From the NCBI GenBank assembly GCA_024234055.1, contig JACKOW010000019.1, positions 1 through 63,619 of the forward strand: 63,619 bases of DNA. Reading direction: 5' to 3'. The notes below the pieces were generated by a model that saw nothing but the letters and a program-made list of their open reading frames with translations, did no database searches and was not told the DNA's origin. The translations under genes were made by a program, and so were the position numbers. This DNA is from Rhodanobacteraceae bacterium. Its GTDB lineage: Bacteria > Pseudomonadota > Gammaproteobacteria > Xanthomonadales > SZUA-5. This document shows positions 1 to 9,900 of this stretch, piece after piece. The stretch's first letter is position 1; each line of letters starts with the position of its first letter.

Positions 1-230
1 CATTGCTTCAATGCGCGTCTTCGCCCGCCAGCTTCGGCGACCTGCGCGGCGACATAGGAGGCCAACGCCTCCCGCGTGACCATCCGGCGCCGACCAATTT
101 TGAACGACTGTAACTGCCCCAGTTCGATCAGTCGGTAGGCATAGCTGAGGCCGATTCCGATCATTTGCGCGCCTTGCGATAGGGGGATTGCAAGGCGCTC
201 ATTGCTAGCCGGATCTTTCTTGCTGGTCAT
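1..230 (-). CDS. Excisionase/AlpA-like helix-turn-helix protein (partial at window edge)
   Basis: The reading frame starts at an ATG read leftward from 230 and stays open to the window edge, so the C-terminus may be missing. An AAAGGAG ribosome binding site lies about 7 nt upstream. The visible protein of about 76 residues reads as a small winged-HTH excisionase: a segment around residues 14-32 (LSQGAQMIGIGLSYAYRLIE) resembles the MerR/excisionase recognition helices, followed by GQLQSFKIGRRRMV, the usual beta hairpin of the family. Such proteins bind att-site DNA and help the integrase excise, or activate the integrase promoter as AlpA does. It lies on the same element as the integrase at 1361-2632, which fits. 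The family call rests on motif resemblance only. Confidence 0.7.
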   Translation of the reverse strand, partial: MTSKKDPASNERLAIPLSQGAQMIGIGLSYAYRLIELGQLQSFKIGRRRMVTREALASYVAAQVAEAGGRRRALKQ

Positions 231-635
231 CTGGGGCTCCTTTGGGTCGACGGTTAGTCATTACGGTTCTATACCAACACGCGGTGCACTAGGTGCATGT
301 GAACCGTGTCCCAGTGTATGCGTAAGCTTTCGCGCGTGCAAGCGGCGAATATTGGCTTGTCCTGGCCAATGATTTCGGTCGATCGTGGCTCTGACGATGG
401 ACGTGTCCGCGGGCTTTGTGGCCAAGCAAGCCGCGGGCGGGTGCGCTGGAGCTGGATTGGGTGGCGTCGCTAGTACTGCGTGAATCGGAGGTCACGGAGC
501 GGTTGTGAGCGCCGGTGATTCAGATGATCTGCACGCCGGCCTCAGACTTAGCCTTGTCTTGCGGGCGCTACGCTGGGCTTCAATCTTGGCTTAGAAGATC
601 CCCCTGCGCGGGAACTGGTCAGGGAGCTACACAAG
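231..635. other. Intergenic region between divergent genes of the integrative element
   Basis: This stretch of about 400 bases separates the leftward excisionase-like gene from the rightward 636-1364 gene and must carry both promoters. Short open frames on the minus strand here look like composition artefacts rich in Ser and Arg. Apart from the palindrome at 285-297 I see no structured element. Confidence 0.5.
269..297 (-). promoter_or_regulatory. Possible promoter/operator of the excisionase-like gene
   Basis: On the minus strand a TATAGA box (274-269) lies about 40 nt upstream of the start codon. A short palindrome, TGCAC-TAG-GTGCA (285-297), overlaps the expected -35 position. This could be an operator for a regulator of the element, but the -35 match is poor. 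Confidence 0.3.
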
Positions 636-1364
636 ATGAGAGAATCACAAGATTCAGTAAGTGCAAACGGTGCCAAGGGCAACGGTATGGGTAGATCGAA
701 GGCGACGAACGCAGGAAGAAAGGCAAGCAAGACGTCGAGCGCGAACTCCAAGGCGCTACATGCGCTCACGATCCGCATGTCGCCGAAGTTGAGTTTTGGG
801 TTAGAACTGCTTGCTCGGCTCCAAAATCGGTCGCTGAACCAAGCTGTCGAGTGGGCGCTTCAGTACGCATTGGTCAGCACGAAAGGAGATCATGAGCCTG
901 AAGCAGCATCGCTGTGGACGGTGCTCTCTGAGGCTTGGGACAACTACCAGGGTTGGAAGCGGGTCTTGTCGCTTTTCTACTCAAACCCGACCCTTGTGTC
1001 CTTCGAAGAGCGGCACGCGTGCGTGTTGGTTACGCAGTCGATGGAGCATCAATTTCTGCAATCTCGAGTCGACGGTACGCCAGCGTCCGCAGATCTTGAG
1101 AAAAACTGGGATGAGATTATTGCGTGGGCTTGGCCAAAGCTCTTGAGAGATGCCGGGGCAATGGAGCTTACCCGGCTGCAGACAGTGGGAAATCGGCATC
1201 CGCTCTGCGCAGATCTTGGCATTAAACCGCCCGGGTATTCGAAGATGTCTATCGAGCAACTTCTGCCAGCCGCGGCGAGTTTCTGCCGCGAACATGCTGA
1301 CGGCTTGGAACCCGGAATGCCAACGATCCGGGATGTACTCTTTGGTCAAAATCGGCCCAATTAA
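636..1364 (+). CDS. Hypothetical protein with possible ribbon-helix-helix N-terminal segment
   Basis: This 242-residue protein is not recognised. The first 40 residues are polar and rich in Ser, Ala, Lys and Asn. Residues about 42-80 contain TIRMSPKLSFGLELLARLQ and then SLNQAVEWALQYAL, a beta strand plus two helices resembling a ribbon-helix-helix DNA-binding unit. The remaining ~160 residues look globular and helical, rich in Trp and Leu, with no family I can name. An AGGGAG sequence lies about 10 nt upstream of the ATG. The gene converges on the integrase gene and the two stop codons share the bases TTAA at 1361-1364. Because it lies between the integrase and excisionase-like genes it is probably cargo or a regulator of the element. 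Confidence 0.65.
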   Translation: MRESQDSVSANGAKGNGMGRSKATNAGRKASKTSSANSKALHALTIRMSPKLSFGLELLARLQNRSLNQAVEWALQYALVSTKGDHEPEAASLWTVLSEAWDNYQGWKRVLSLFYSNPTLVSFEERHACVLVTQSMEHQFLQSRVDGTPASADLEKNWDEIIAWAWPKLLRDAGAMELTRLQTVGNRHPLCADLGIKPPGYSKMSIEQLLPAAASFCREHADGLEPGMPTIRDVLFGQNRPN

Positions 1365-2632
1365 GTGGGTGGCGGGAGCGTGCCGTTCGACATGTCAGCA
1401 TGCGCTGGAACCAATAGTTCGACCGCCGCAGCTGTGTCTCTCGGCGCAAGGTGCGCATACCGCAGCGTCATCGTGAGATCGGCATGTCCAAGCAGCGCCC
1501 TGACCGTGTTCAGCGGCACTCCGGCCTGGACTAGCTTGCTCGCGAAATGGTGACGCAGGTCATGGAACCGAAACGCAGTGATCTTAGCGGTCACCATCAG
1601 GCTCGCCCAAGCCGTCTTGATGCTCACGACCTCAAAAACGCGGCCGGTCGGCTTCTGCTTCTTCCAGCGCTGGAGCACGGAGACAGCCTCGGAATTCAGC
1701 GGTACATGCCTTGCGGTTCCGGATTTCGCATAGCCGGCTCGAACGGTTACCAGCTTGCGCTCGAGATCGACGTCCGACCAGATCAATTTGGTGAGCTCGC
1801 CTCGGCGTAGGCCGGTATTCATGGCCACGATCACCATGGGTGTCAGGTGGTCCGCGAAACCGTCGGCCGGAATGACAGTGAGCTTGTCATGCTGCGCGCG
1901 CCCGCCAGCAACGGTTCTGGTTCGCGCCTCGATTGCCTCAGCGTCACGTTTCGCCAGTGCGTCGCGAAGGCGCTTTTCTTCGCCCGCATCCTCCGAGCCG
2001 AGGTATCTCACCACTCCAGAGTGTTGATCCTTGGAAGGCTTCACCTTCGCAAGTGGATGACTGTCGATCAGCCCCCACTCGAGGGCTCGGGACAGGGCTG
2101 ACTTCAGCACGACCAAGTCACGGTTGGTGGTAGCGACGCTCACGCCGGCCTTTCGACGTGCGGTCGTGTGCAACTGCACTTCGTCGGCCGTTATTTCGCC
2201 CATGGGCTTGTCCATCAGCGCAGACCAAGTTGACTTGAGCCTTGCAAGCGTAGCAGTGCCGCTCTTGTTGTGAACTGAAAGATGGTCTTCAAGCCGGTGC
2301 TCGATGAATTCCTCAAGTGTCCGAATGGTCTGGCCTGTGGCGCGCGCCTGAGCCTCATCGCGTGCGGATATCGCCTTGGGTGCGCCCAATTCCGAGATCT
2401 CCACCAAAGTGCGCCTTGCAGAAGCACGAGCGGCCTCTAGCGTCATTCCAGGATGCCGTCCCAAAATGATGCTCTTGGATTGGCGCGGGCCATAGCGCAG
2501 TTCAAAGAGTTTGCGTCCCGTCGGTTGGACGCGAACCTTTAGTTCGGGTACCTTGCGGTCCGCCAGCCGGTAGGCTTTTGCTGCCGGCAGCGCGCGCTCA
2601 ATGTCGGTACCGGTCAGGTCTTTGTTGGCCAT
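1361..2632 (-). CDS. Tyrosine recombinase / integrase of an integrative element
   Basis: A 423-residue P4-type integrase. Residues 1-80 form the N-terminal arm-binding (DUF4102-like) region (ELKVRVQPTGRKLFELRY; later LGRHPGMTLEAAR). The core-binding domain spans about 105-200 and the catalytic domain about 255-400. All catalytic residues are visible: R276 (TGLRRGE), K303 (YAKSG), H357 and R360 (HDLRHHF), H383 (LGHADLT) and Y392 (LRYAH). I start at the ATG at 2632 because AGGAAGAG lies just upstream. A longer frame runs to 2845 but reads antisense through the tRNA remnant and is an artefact. The gene points away from the attachment site at 2761-2805, the standard arrangement for elements that insert in tRNA genes. 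Confidence 0.93.
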   Translation of the reverse strand: MANKDLTGTDIERALPAAKAYRLADRKVPELKVRVQPTGRKLFELRYGPRQSKSIILGRHPGMTLEAARASARRTLVEISELGAPKAISARDEAQARATGQTIRTLEEFIEHRLEDHLSVHNKSGTATLARLKSTWSALMDKPMGEITADEVQLHTTARRKAGVSVATTNRDLVVLKSALSRALEWGLIDSHPLAKVKPSKDQHSGVVRYLGSEDAGEEKRLRDALAKRDAEAIEARTRTVAGGRAQHDKLTVIPADGFADHLTPMVIVAMNTGLRRGELTKLIWSDVDLERKLVTVRAGYAKSGTARHVPLNSEAVSVLQRWKKQKPTGRVFEVVSIKTAWASLMVTAKITAFRFHDLRHHFASKLVQAGVPLNTVRALLGHADLTMTLRYAHLAPRDTAAAVELLVPAHADMSNGTLPPPT

Positions 2633-2760
2633 CTTCTCTTCCTGCATTCCCGCAATGTTCCCGCGAGATGGTAAACGTCTGCGGTCACTGCTGGAACCAA
2701 CGGGAAGAAGAAACAGATACTTATTTGCAAGTGATTGAGTCGCAAAGGGTATTTTCTGGT

Positions 2761-2805
2761 CTCCGAAGGCAGGGGTCGTGGGTTCGAATCCCGCCGGGCG
2801 CGCCA
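2761..2805 (+). other. Attachment-site remnant: 3' half of tRNA-Arg(CCG)
   Basis: The 45 bases reproduce the 3' half of a bacterial tRNA-Arg with anticodon CCG: anticodon loop CTCCGAA, stem GGCAG, a T-arm with GGTTCGAATCCC, the acceptor strand CGGGCGC, discriminator G and CCA. The bases upstream do not form a 5' half, so this is not a complete tRNA gene. The integrase starts 128 bases to the left. The natural reading is an att site where the element duplicated the tRNA 3' end on insertion. The intact tRNA-Arg should lie at the other end of the element, left of this window. Confidence 0.85.
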
Positions 2806-2962
2806 TCTGGCTGTGACTTTGCCGTGATGTCGCTTCGAGCGTCACCCACTCGATCTTGTGCGCTCCATGGTCGCCCTTGGACTCAATCCGGCTTGCCGCG
2901 ATGGGCGTGGACCCACCGCAGCTGTCGTGAGGATGGTCGGCGATCGGCGGTGTGGACTTGCG

Positions 2963-5900
2963 TCATTGGCCGGTCAGCTTGCGACTGATGCCAATGATGC
3001 GCAGCTCGGCGTCGACCTCCACACCGTCTGAATTCGGCCTGGGGAACAAGCGTTCCCAGATGCTTGCGGCTCCTGATGCCACCGGTGAGCGCTGCACGAG
3101 CACCACGCGAGCGATCAGATCGGATTCGTCGGGATCTAGCGGCTCGGCTCCGCTGGCGGCTCTGAAGGATGTGGCGTCGACAATTTCAAGTATGGACTTC
3201 GGCAGTTCACTGATGATCGACCCCGCGCCGCTCTGGACGCGTCGCGTCACCAGCAGCCAGTGAAAGAGCCGTCGGCCATGGCCTTGATCATCATGCTCGG
3301 CGAGCAGTCCATGAGGCTGCAACTCGCCGTCGTCGTTCCGAAGCTGCCATGCCCCGCCATCGTGAACCAGGTGGAGCGGCTGGTCGAGTAACCCCAGCCT
3401 TGCGCCATCCGGCATCAGATGATCTCGCCGCGGCCAGAACTGGGTCCAGCGACTCTGGTTCCAACGCGAATAGCGTGGCGCCACGATGACGGCCGATTCC
3501 GTGCCGGGTGGCGCGACGACCGTCACCGCATCCGCGCGTGCAGGGAGCATCAGTTCCGCCGATGCCAGCGCGAGGTAGCGATGATCCACCAGTGCCTCCA
3601 ATCGCAGGCTCCAGACGCCTGGCATGGCATCCGGGCGCAGGTCGAACTGACGCACCAGCGTCAAGCGATAGAGCCGCGAGGGTAGCGGTTTCCGGGCCAA
3701 TGCCGCGACCTGGTTGCCGTCAACGGAAATGACGATCTGCGCTGGGTGGACTTCGATCTCGATCCTGGTGGCATCGATCTCGAGGGTCAACGGCAACCCG
3801 GACGGGCTCTGCTGACCGGGATAGACATCGAGGATCAGATTGCCGCTGTTGGCGAAGGCGCTGATCTCGTCTGGGGAAAGGGCGCGCCTGCCGAGGGCTG
3901 CTCGTGAATAACCGGCAAAGGCGCTTGGCTCAAGCGCTCGCCGCATGCGCAGCTTGGCCAGATCGAAAGCGCTGGCTCCGCCCACCGTGAATACCGTTCC
4001 AACCTGGCGGCGATTGTTGATCTCGCGATCGAAGGTCAGGCCGAAAGGACCGGCCACTTGCAGCGGCGGAAGTTCGCCGCTCTGAACCCTGATGTCCGCA
4101 GACAAGATCGGATCCGCGCCGATTTCGGCCCTGGCGACGCGCTCGGTTATCTCGCAACGCGGCTCGCCGCCAATCTCGGTGCAGGTGGGCAACCCTTGTC
4201 CATCGATCGGGCACAGGTCGCGAGCGATGGGCTCGATTTCCACTTGCAGTCCCTCTGCCAGACCTCGCTGGTACCAGGGCTCCTGGAGTACCAGCAGCAT
4301 GTCACCTGCCGTGCTCTCGCCTTCGCCATCCAGCAAGGGCAGCATCAGGCCCAAGGCGGGTTGCGTCAGGGCTGACTCGGCCATGGCCGGAAGTCGCAAG
4401 CGGCGGTAGCGGTCGTCATCGTCGCCGATCTCAAGCGGCTCCACCCGCAACTGCGGGGCATAACGATGATGCGCAAGGAAAGTGGCACGCACGACATCCT
4501 CATGGCGATGTGGCTTCGGCCATTGGTGCAGAACGAGGCTCGCCACGCCGGCGGGCACCGGGCAGAGCTCGCTGACCGGTGAGGCGCCCAGGCGCTCGAT
4601 GTAGTTCGATGTTTCCCACAGCACGCCGCTGGTTTCGGCGCTGTCGCCCTGTTGCGGCACCCGGTTCCAATCCGGCTCAGCCGCTCGCGGGGGAGTCTCG
4701 ACACCACGACCATCCCAGCGCCAGTGCTGGCGGGATACGGCAATCTCGCGAATGTTCTTGGCCTTCCCTGCGTTCGGACCGGCCGGTGCCGTGTATGTCA
4801 CGGTCACGCTGTCGTCGTCGTCGTCGGTCAGCGTCAGCGCCTGCAACAGATCGCCGGGGGCCGGAAGCGACTGGTCAGCCGATTCGATCATCAAGGAGCG
4901 CGGGCTCAGCCACACGTGATCCGGATCGGCGCCCTCAGGCGCATACATGGGTTGCAGATCCGCCACGCAGCGCTGCGTCCACAGCTGGCGCTCGACGCCG
5001 GCGTACACCCGCAGCTGCGCGCAGGCATTGGCTGGCATGCGGATGGTGACGCGATTGCCTGCTTGCTGCACGGACACCAGCTCCCCGCCAAGCTCGATGG
5101 TCAGGATCACGGCTTCCGACCAGGAGTTGCGGGTCTGATCGACGAGAATGGCACCGTCGTCCAGATCACGGTGTTGCTCCGCCCTGTGGAGTGAAACACG
5201 CCGGCTGTCGATGCGTCGGGTTGTCGGCCACACCTCGTGAAGCTCGATCAGCAGCGAGTCAACCGCAGGGTCACAAAAGCTGAGCTGGCTGCGCTCGCGC
5301 TGGGGCAGTTGCTCAAGATCGAGATCCCGCAGCCGCTCGAAGGCCACCCGATAGTCGGCACGCGCATCGATCGGACCTGATGCCCGCTCATCGGCCGCCA
5401 GCCACCGATCCAGCACCGAGTAGCTGGTAGCTGGCGCACGCAAGATCAAAGTTCGATTCGGCGCTCGGCCGTCCAGCAGCAGCAAGGAGGTACTTGGCTC
5501 CCGGTCAATCTTCAATGGAAAGTGTTGGGGTGGCAGCTCGTGTATCGCCAGATCAGCGCCTTCTGCCAGCAGCACCGGATCCTCGTCTGGACGCGGTGGT
5601 GCCAGGCTCAGCTTCGCAGGCGTGGTGTACAGCGCCGTGTCGAGCAGACAGGCTGCAACCGGTGAGCGTCGCAAGTAGCGTTGGCTGGCGATGGCGTGGG
5701 CTGGCGGATCGAAGGCGGCACCGCCAGCGTCGATATGCGCACGCAAGGCCGTGGGGTCGACGGGGTCCTGCAGATCTGCCGGCAACACGCCGGCATTGCC
5801 AACCAGCAGCAGCGCCGCCTCGACGTCAAATCCGTATCCCAGCGTAGGCTCGAAACTCCAGGGCGAGTCTGAATCGACCAGCGGCAACAAGGCCTCGCGA

Positions 5901-6931
5901 TCGCTCTCAGATGCGTCGGACTCGCCTGTGTATTCGCTGGCCGCAAACAGACTGTCGCCCTGATAGGCGATTTCCACGCCATCGTGCGTATGCGTCTGCT
6001 GATCGCGTCTGACTTCGGTCAATGCCAGCGGTGAGGGGGCCAGACACAGTGTCTGATGACTCAACGCCTCGCTCAAGCAGCGCCATGCACGGGTCTCACC
6101 GGGGCCGTTGGTGCGCAGGAACAGGAGAGCGCCAGCGCTGCCTTCTGATTGTGCCTCGGTGGCAACGCCGGAGATGAAAACCGGTGCTGCTGTCGCTGTA
6201 ACGGCGTCGTGGGGATCTTGTCCTTGCACGGTGTCGAGCTGCCGCGAGTACAAGGATGCGTGATCGAGCGTCGGCAGGATCCAGGTCGCGTTCTGGCGCG
6301 CGTCTACGCGCGAGCGCAGGAACAGGTTGGCTCCTTCGAATCTCACACCCAGATCCCAGCGGCGGGCGACGATGCCGTCGGCGCTGGCATCGGCGCCGGC
6401 GCCAGCCGGGTGATTCACGCTTGTTCCTGCAACATCGAAGGCGAGGGTGGCGATACAGTCGTCGCTGGTCACCGCTGCCCGCGCCAGCAACATGGTCTGG
6501 TACACCACCCGATTGAAGGGCGCGGGCTGCACCGCCAGGCCCGCCAGAAAGCGCGGCACAGCGAAGCGATCCTGATCGTCGATATCGTCTGCGCCGGTGA
6601 GCGCGAAGGTGGTGTTGCCCAGAAGGCCACGCTCGACCAGAAGCGCATCGAGCTGCCGTCGTATCGACTCTGCCGCCCTTATTGCCGGGCCCGTGATCTG
6701 CTGCGCCCGGGTCGGGATCTCGCCCGGTGCTCCGATGGCCAGGGACAGATTCCGGTAACGCCAGGGCGCAAAGATTCCGACACGATCGATCCCCTGCGCT
6801 GCCAGTGCCTGCCAGCTCGCATCCTCGTCAGCGCTCGTGGCCTGCACGCTGATGGCGACCGCAAAACCCAACTCGGCTCCGAGATCCAGTTCCGGCAGGC
6901 GAACCACGTCGGTGGTGATTTCGATGTCCAT
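2963..6931 (-). CDS. Giant protein of unknown function (1322 aa), last gene of the Tlde1 operon
   Basis: I do not recognise this 1322-residue protein. The ATG at 6931 is chosen because TAGGAGCG precedes it; the upstream gene ends only 11 bases before, so translation is probably coupled. There is no signal peptide and no membrane helix. The sequence is acidic and beta-rich, with short hydrophobic strands alternating with Asp/Arg/Pro loops, and Asp clusters near residue 790 (LTDDDDDSVTV) and about residue 885. A Cys-containing stretch (CPIDGQGLPTC, then EPRCEI) lies near residues 985-1010. The last ~150 residues contain Trp-rich WNQSRWTQFWPRRD. It may be a structural or carrier partner of the 2002-residue protein and the wall-degrading enzyme encoded upstream, but that is inference from position. 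Confidence 0.85.
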   Translation of the reverse strand: MDIEITTDVVRLPELDLGAELGFAVAISVQATSADEDASWQALAAQGIDRVGIFAPWRYRNLSLAIGAPGEIPTRAQQITGPAIRAAESIRRQLDALLVERGLLGNTTFALTGADDIDDQDRFAVPRFLAGLAVQPAPFNRVVYQTMLLARAAVTSDDCIATLAFDVAGTSVNHPAGAGADASADGIVARRWDLGVRFEGANLFLRSRVDARQNATWILPTLDHASLYSRQLDTVQGQDPHDAVTATAAPVFISGVATEAQSEGSAGALLFLRTNGPGETRAWRCLSEALSHQTLCLAPSPLALTEVRRDQQTHTHDGVEIAYQGDSLFAASEYTGESDASESDREALLPLVDSDSPWSFEPTLGYGFDVEAALLLVGNAGVLPADLQDPVDPTALRAHIDAGGAAFDPPAHAIASQRYLRRSPVAACLLDTALYTTPAKLSLAPPRPDEDPVLLAEGADLAIHELPPQHFPLKIDREPSTSLLLLDGRAPNRTLILRAPATSYSVLDRWLAADERASGPIDARADYRVAFERLRDLDLEQLPQRERSQLSFCDPAVDSLLIELHEVWPTTRRIDSRRVSLHRAEQHRDLDDGAILVDQTRNSWSEAVILTIELGGELVSVQQAGNRVTIRMPANACAQLRVYAGVERQLWTQRCVADLQPMYAPEGADPDHVWLSPRSLMIESADQSLPAPGDLLQALTLTDDDDDSVTVTYTAPAGPNAGKAKNIREIAVSRQHWRWDGRGVETPPRAAEPDWNRVPQQGDSAETSGVLWETSNYIERLGASPVSELCPVPAGVASLVLHQWPKPHRHEDVVRATFLAHHRYAPQLRVEPLEIGDDDDRYRRLRLPAMAESALTQPALGLMLPLLDGEGESTAGDMLLVLQEPWYQRGLAEGLQVEIEPIARDLCPIDGQGLPTCTEIGGEPRCEITERVARAEIGADPILSADIRVQSGELPPLQVAGPFGLTFDREINNRRQVGTVFTVGGASAFDLAKLRMRRALEPSAFAGYSRAALGRRALSPDEISAFANSGNLILDVYPGQQSPSGLPLTLEIDATRIEIEVHPAQIVISVDGNQVAALARKPLPSRLYRLTLVRQFDLRPDAMPGVWSLRLEALVDHRYLALASAELMLPARADAVTVVAPPGTESAVIVAPRYSRWNQSRWTQFWPRRDHLMPDGARLGLLDQPLHLVHDGGAWQLRNDDGELQPHGLLAEHDDQGHGRRLFHWLLVTRRVQSGAGSIISELPKSILEIVDATSFRAASGAEPLDPDESDLIARVVLVQRSPVASGAASIWERLFPRPNSDGVEVDAELRIIGISRKLTGQ

Positions 6932-6942
6932 GGTCCGCGCTC

Positions 6943-9900
6943 CTATACCGCCCGCGCCAGCTTGGCGCGCGCTTCTGATTTCGACAGTGCTGATTTGCCG
7001 CCGCCCTTGGCGAAGGTGTACGTCACGCCGGTCGAGAACCTGACCTTGAAGAAGCGCGAGATGCGCACGGTGACGCTGATCCGGCCGGTGCCGATCAGCG
7101 AGCGGTTGGCGCCGTAAGTCAACACCAGCATCACTGCAACATCGATGTGCAGCCAGCCCCACACGGTGGCGTGACCGCGCAGCAGCAGGCTCAGCGCCAG
7201 CGTGAGCCCGCCCTGATTCGAGCGATAGCTGCCGCGCACGCTCAGCAACAGAACCACTGAACCGCGCATCGGGCCCAGGTTCAGTGCCGCGCCAGCGCCG
7301 GCACTGATGCCGAGTGTCACGGTGCTCGACAGCTGCTGGCTGCTCGGCACGTAGTCGACATCGACTTCGAGCCAGCCACCGCCGCCGAGAAAGGCGACAA
7401 AGATGGCAAAGGGCATGGATTCTCGGGCGAGGTTCAAGCCCACGCCGATCGAGAATTCGGGATGCACCCTGAGTTCGAAGCGCGCACCCAGGGCCAATCC
7501 AACGATGCTGACCGCACCCGCGCCGGTGGCCGGAATCGGCAAGTCGAGCAGCGCGCGCAAACCTACCGGACGGCCGGAATCGGTCAGCAGTTCGAGTCTG
7601 AACCCGTCCTCCTCGCTGCCGAAGGCGCGCACCGCATCGCCCATCCAGGCAATCAGCTGGTTCAGTTCGATCTGCTCGGGCTTCAAGTCAAAGCGCAGCC
7701 TGCCGTTCTCGAAGCGCAATGCGGTTTGTCTGAAGGTCAGCAGCGGTTGACCACTGATCTCCAGCTGCCAATCGGCGGTGATGGCGGCCGAGACGTTCTT
7801 CTGGCTGCTGCCATCGAGGGCGATGCGAAGCCGCGACTGCGCCTGGAATCGTGCGCGCTCCAGCAGCGAGAGTTTCAGCGGAGCGAACTCGAACATCGTG
7901 CCCTTGTCCGCGAGCTCGATGTCGATCGAGGCATTGAGCCACGCGCTTTGCGATTCCTTGTCGAAGCCGTGCGTGACGATCAGGTCCTCCGGCAGGACGT
8001 CCGGCATCGAAATGGCACGGAACACCTCGCGAACGCCGGCGAAGTCCGGAAGAATCTTGTCGAGATCAAACTTGGACAGGGCTTCAGGGATCAGCTGATC
8101 GGCCAACTCCGAGGTCGGCAGGCGCACGCCGAAGGCCTTCAGGTCGGCACCGGCGCGGTTGACCAGCGCTGCGATCGGACTGGTCTTGATCGCGTTGCGC
8201 GCATCGTCGAAGAAGTAGGCGATGCGATCGCGGTTGAAGCGCATTTCGGGCAGCAAGGGTCCCTCGCCCACGGCTCGGATCAAACGCAGAGTGCTGTCCG
8301 GGTCGGCGAAACTCGGCGCCTGGCCCAGGCGTCGCCATTGGTCCTCGGCTGCTTCGACCAGTTCGCGCGCGCCGCTGGCTTGATCGCCGATCCAGCGTTC
8401 AGCCCTGGACGCGATGCGCTCGATCTCCTGGGCCGGCTTGTCCAAGTCGATGGCGTCCAGATGCTGGCGGAGTCTTGCAATGGCGCTTCCCAGCAGGCGG
8501 TCGGCGGCGTCCTTGAGATCGCCGAGCGGTGCGAGCAACGCGACAAAGTCGCTGCACAGCGACTCGATGCGCACCAGGAGATCGGCAGTGCCGGCGACAA
8601 AGGCCTGATCGATTGCCTGCGCCAGATCTGCGCTCGCCGCGTTCATCGCCGCCCGCAGCTCGGCGATCTGGACCTGGCCGCCTTGTGCGACTGCCGTTAC
8701 CTGCTCATTGAGGCGTTCGATGCTGCGCGCAGCCCATGCGTTCAACTCGAATCCGGGGGCAGCGGCGGACGCAATCCAGGCATCCGCGATCTGCTTGAAG
8801 CGCTGTGCCGCGGCTTGCGCGACGGCGAAAGGTCCCTTCGCTCCGAACCACACAAGCCGCCCGGCATCCAACGTCCGGCGGATGCTCGCTTCAGAGCCTG
8901 CGGGATCCAGCTGGTCCAGTTCCTGACGCACCGCGGCCAGCAACTGCTGCAGGGCGGCGATGGCGCGCCCGGCGAGCGGTGGCGGCGAGGGCAATGCCCG
9001 AGTCAACTGCTGGAGGCGGCTGTGCACCTCGGCCTGGAATCGCGTGATCTCAACGGTTCGCTGCGCGATGTCGCCAATCACGGCGAGAATTGCCTTCTCT
9101 CCTGCGTCGTAGGTCGTCAACGATTCCTTTTGCAGCGCATCGATGACTGTGCTGGCGTCGACGACCGCCACTTCGATGGCCTCAAGGCCGTGACCGACGG
9201 CGCGTTCCAGCGGCATCTGCAACTGTGCTCTGCGCGCTTCGTCCAGTGCGTTGATGGCCTGTTGAATTTCGCGATGGATGGTTTCAACGGCGATGCTTGC
9301 CTCACCGTCAAACAGCGCAAGAATGGCCTCGATGCGCGTCGCCAGGACTGTGCGCAGTTCCAGCCGCTGCCGGGCCAGATAGTCGGTGCAATGACGCTTC
9401 AGTGGCGCGCAGAGGCTCTGTCCCCCGGATTGGCCGGCGATCGCGCGCAGCTTCGCCGCTGCGTCAGCGATCGGCTTCGCGCTCTGGTCCAGCAGCCCGA
9501 TCAGCGATCGCTTCTTCGCGTCAAAGTCTTCCTTCAGCCGAGTCGATCCGGCGCGCGCAGCGTGTGTGACCTCACCGGCCAGTTCGTGAGCCTGACGGAT
9601 CAGATCGGCGGTGCGAGCCAGGGTGGTCGGCGTCGGGTCTGCCGCCGAGGGCCGCACGCGCCCACGCCCGATCGTCAGTGTCTGCAGCGGCGCGGCGAGG
9701 GTCGCCGCGCTGCGTTCGGCCAACAGATTGGCGGCGCGCTGGGCATCGATCCGGTGCGTGACGCGCTCGAATCCCGCCGGAACGAGCGGCGCGTTCGGCA
9801 GCGACTCGTCGCCGTTCTCGCCCATGTTCGGCAGGGTGTCCGGCAGAGGCGCTGGCCGGTCGATGTAGTCGATGCCGCTGAAGGCTGGCCAGCGATCGGT

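Noticed and set aside
2761..2805. Complete tRNA gene
   Set aside because: Only the 3' half from the anticodon loop is present; upstream bases do not form the D-arm or acceptor partner.
2633..2845. N-terminal extension of the integrase
   Set aside because: The extra residues read antisense through the tRNA-Arg remnant (ARPAGFEPTTPAFG), a known artefact; a ribosome site supports the start at 2632.
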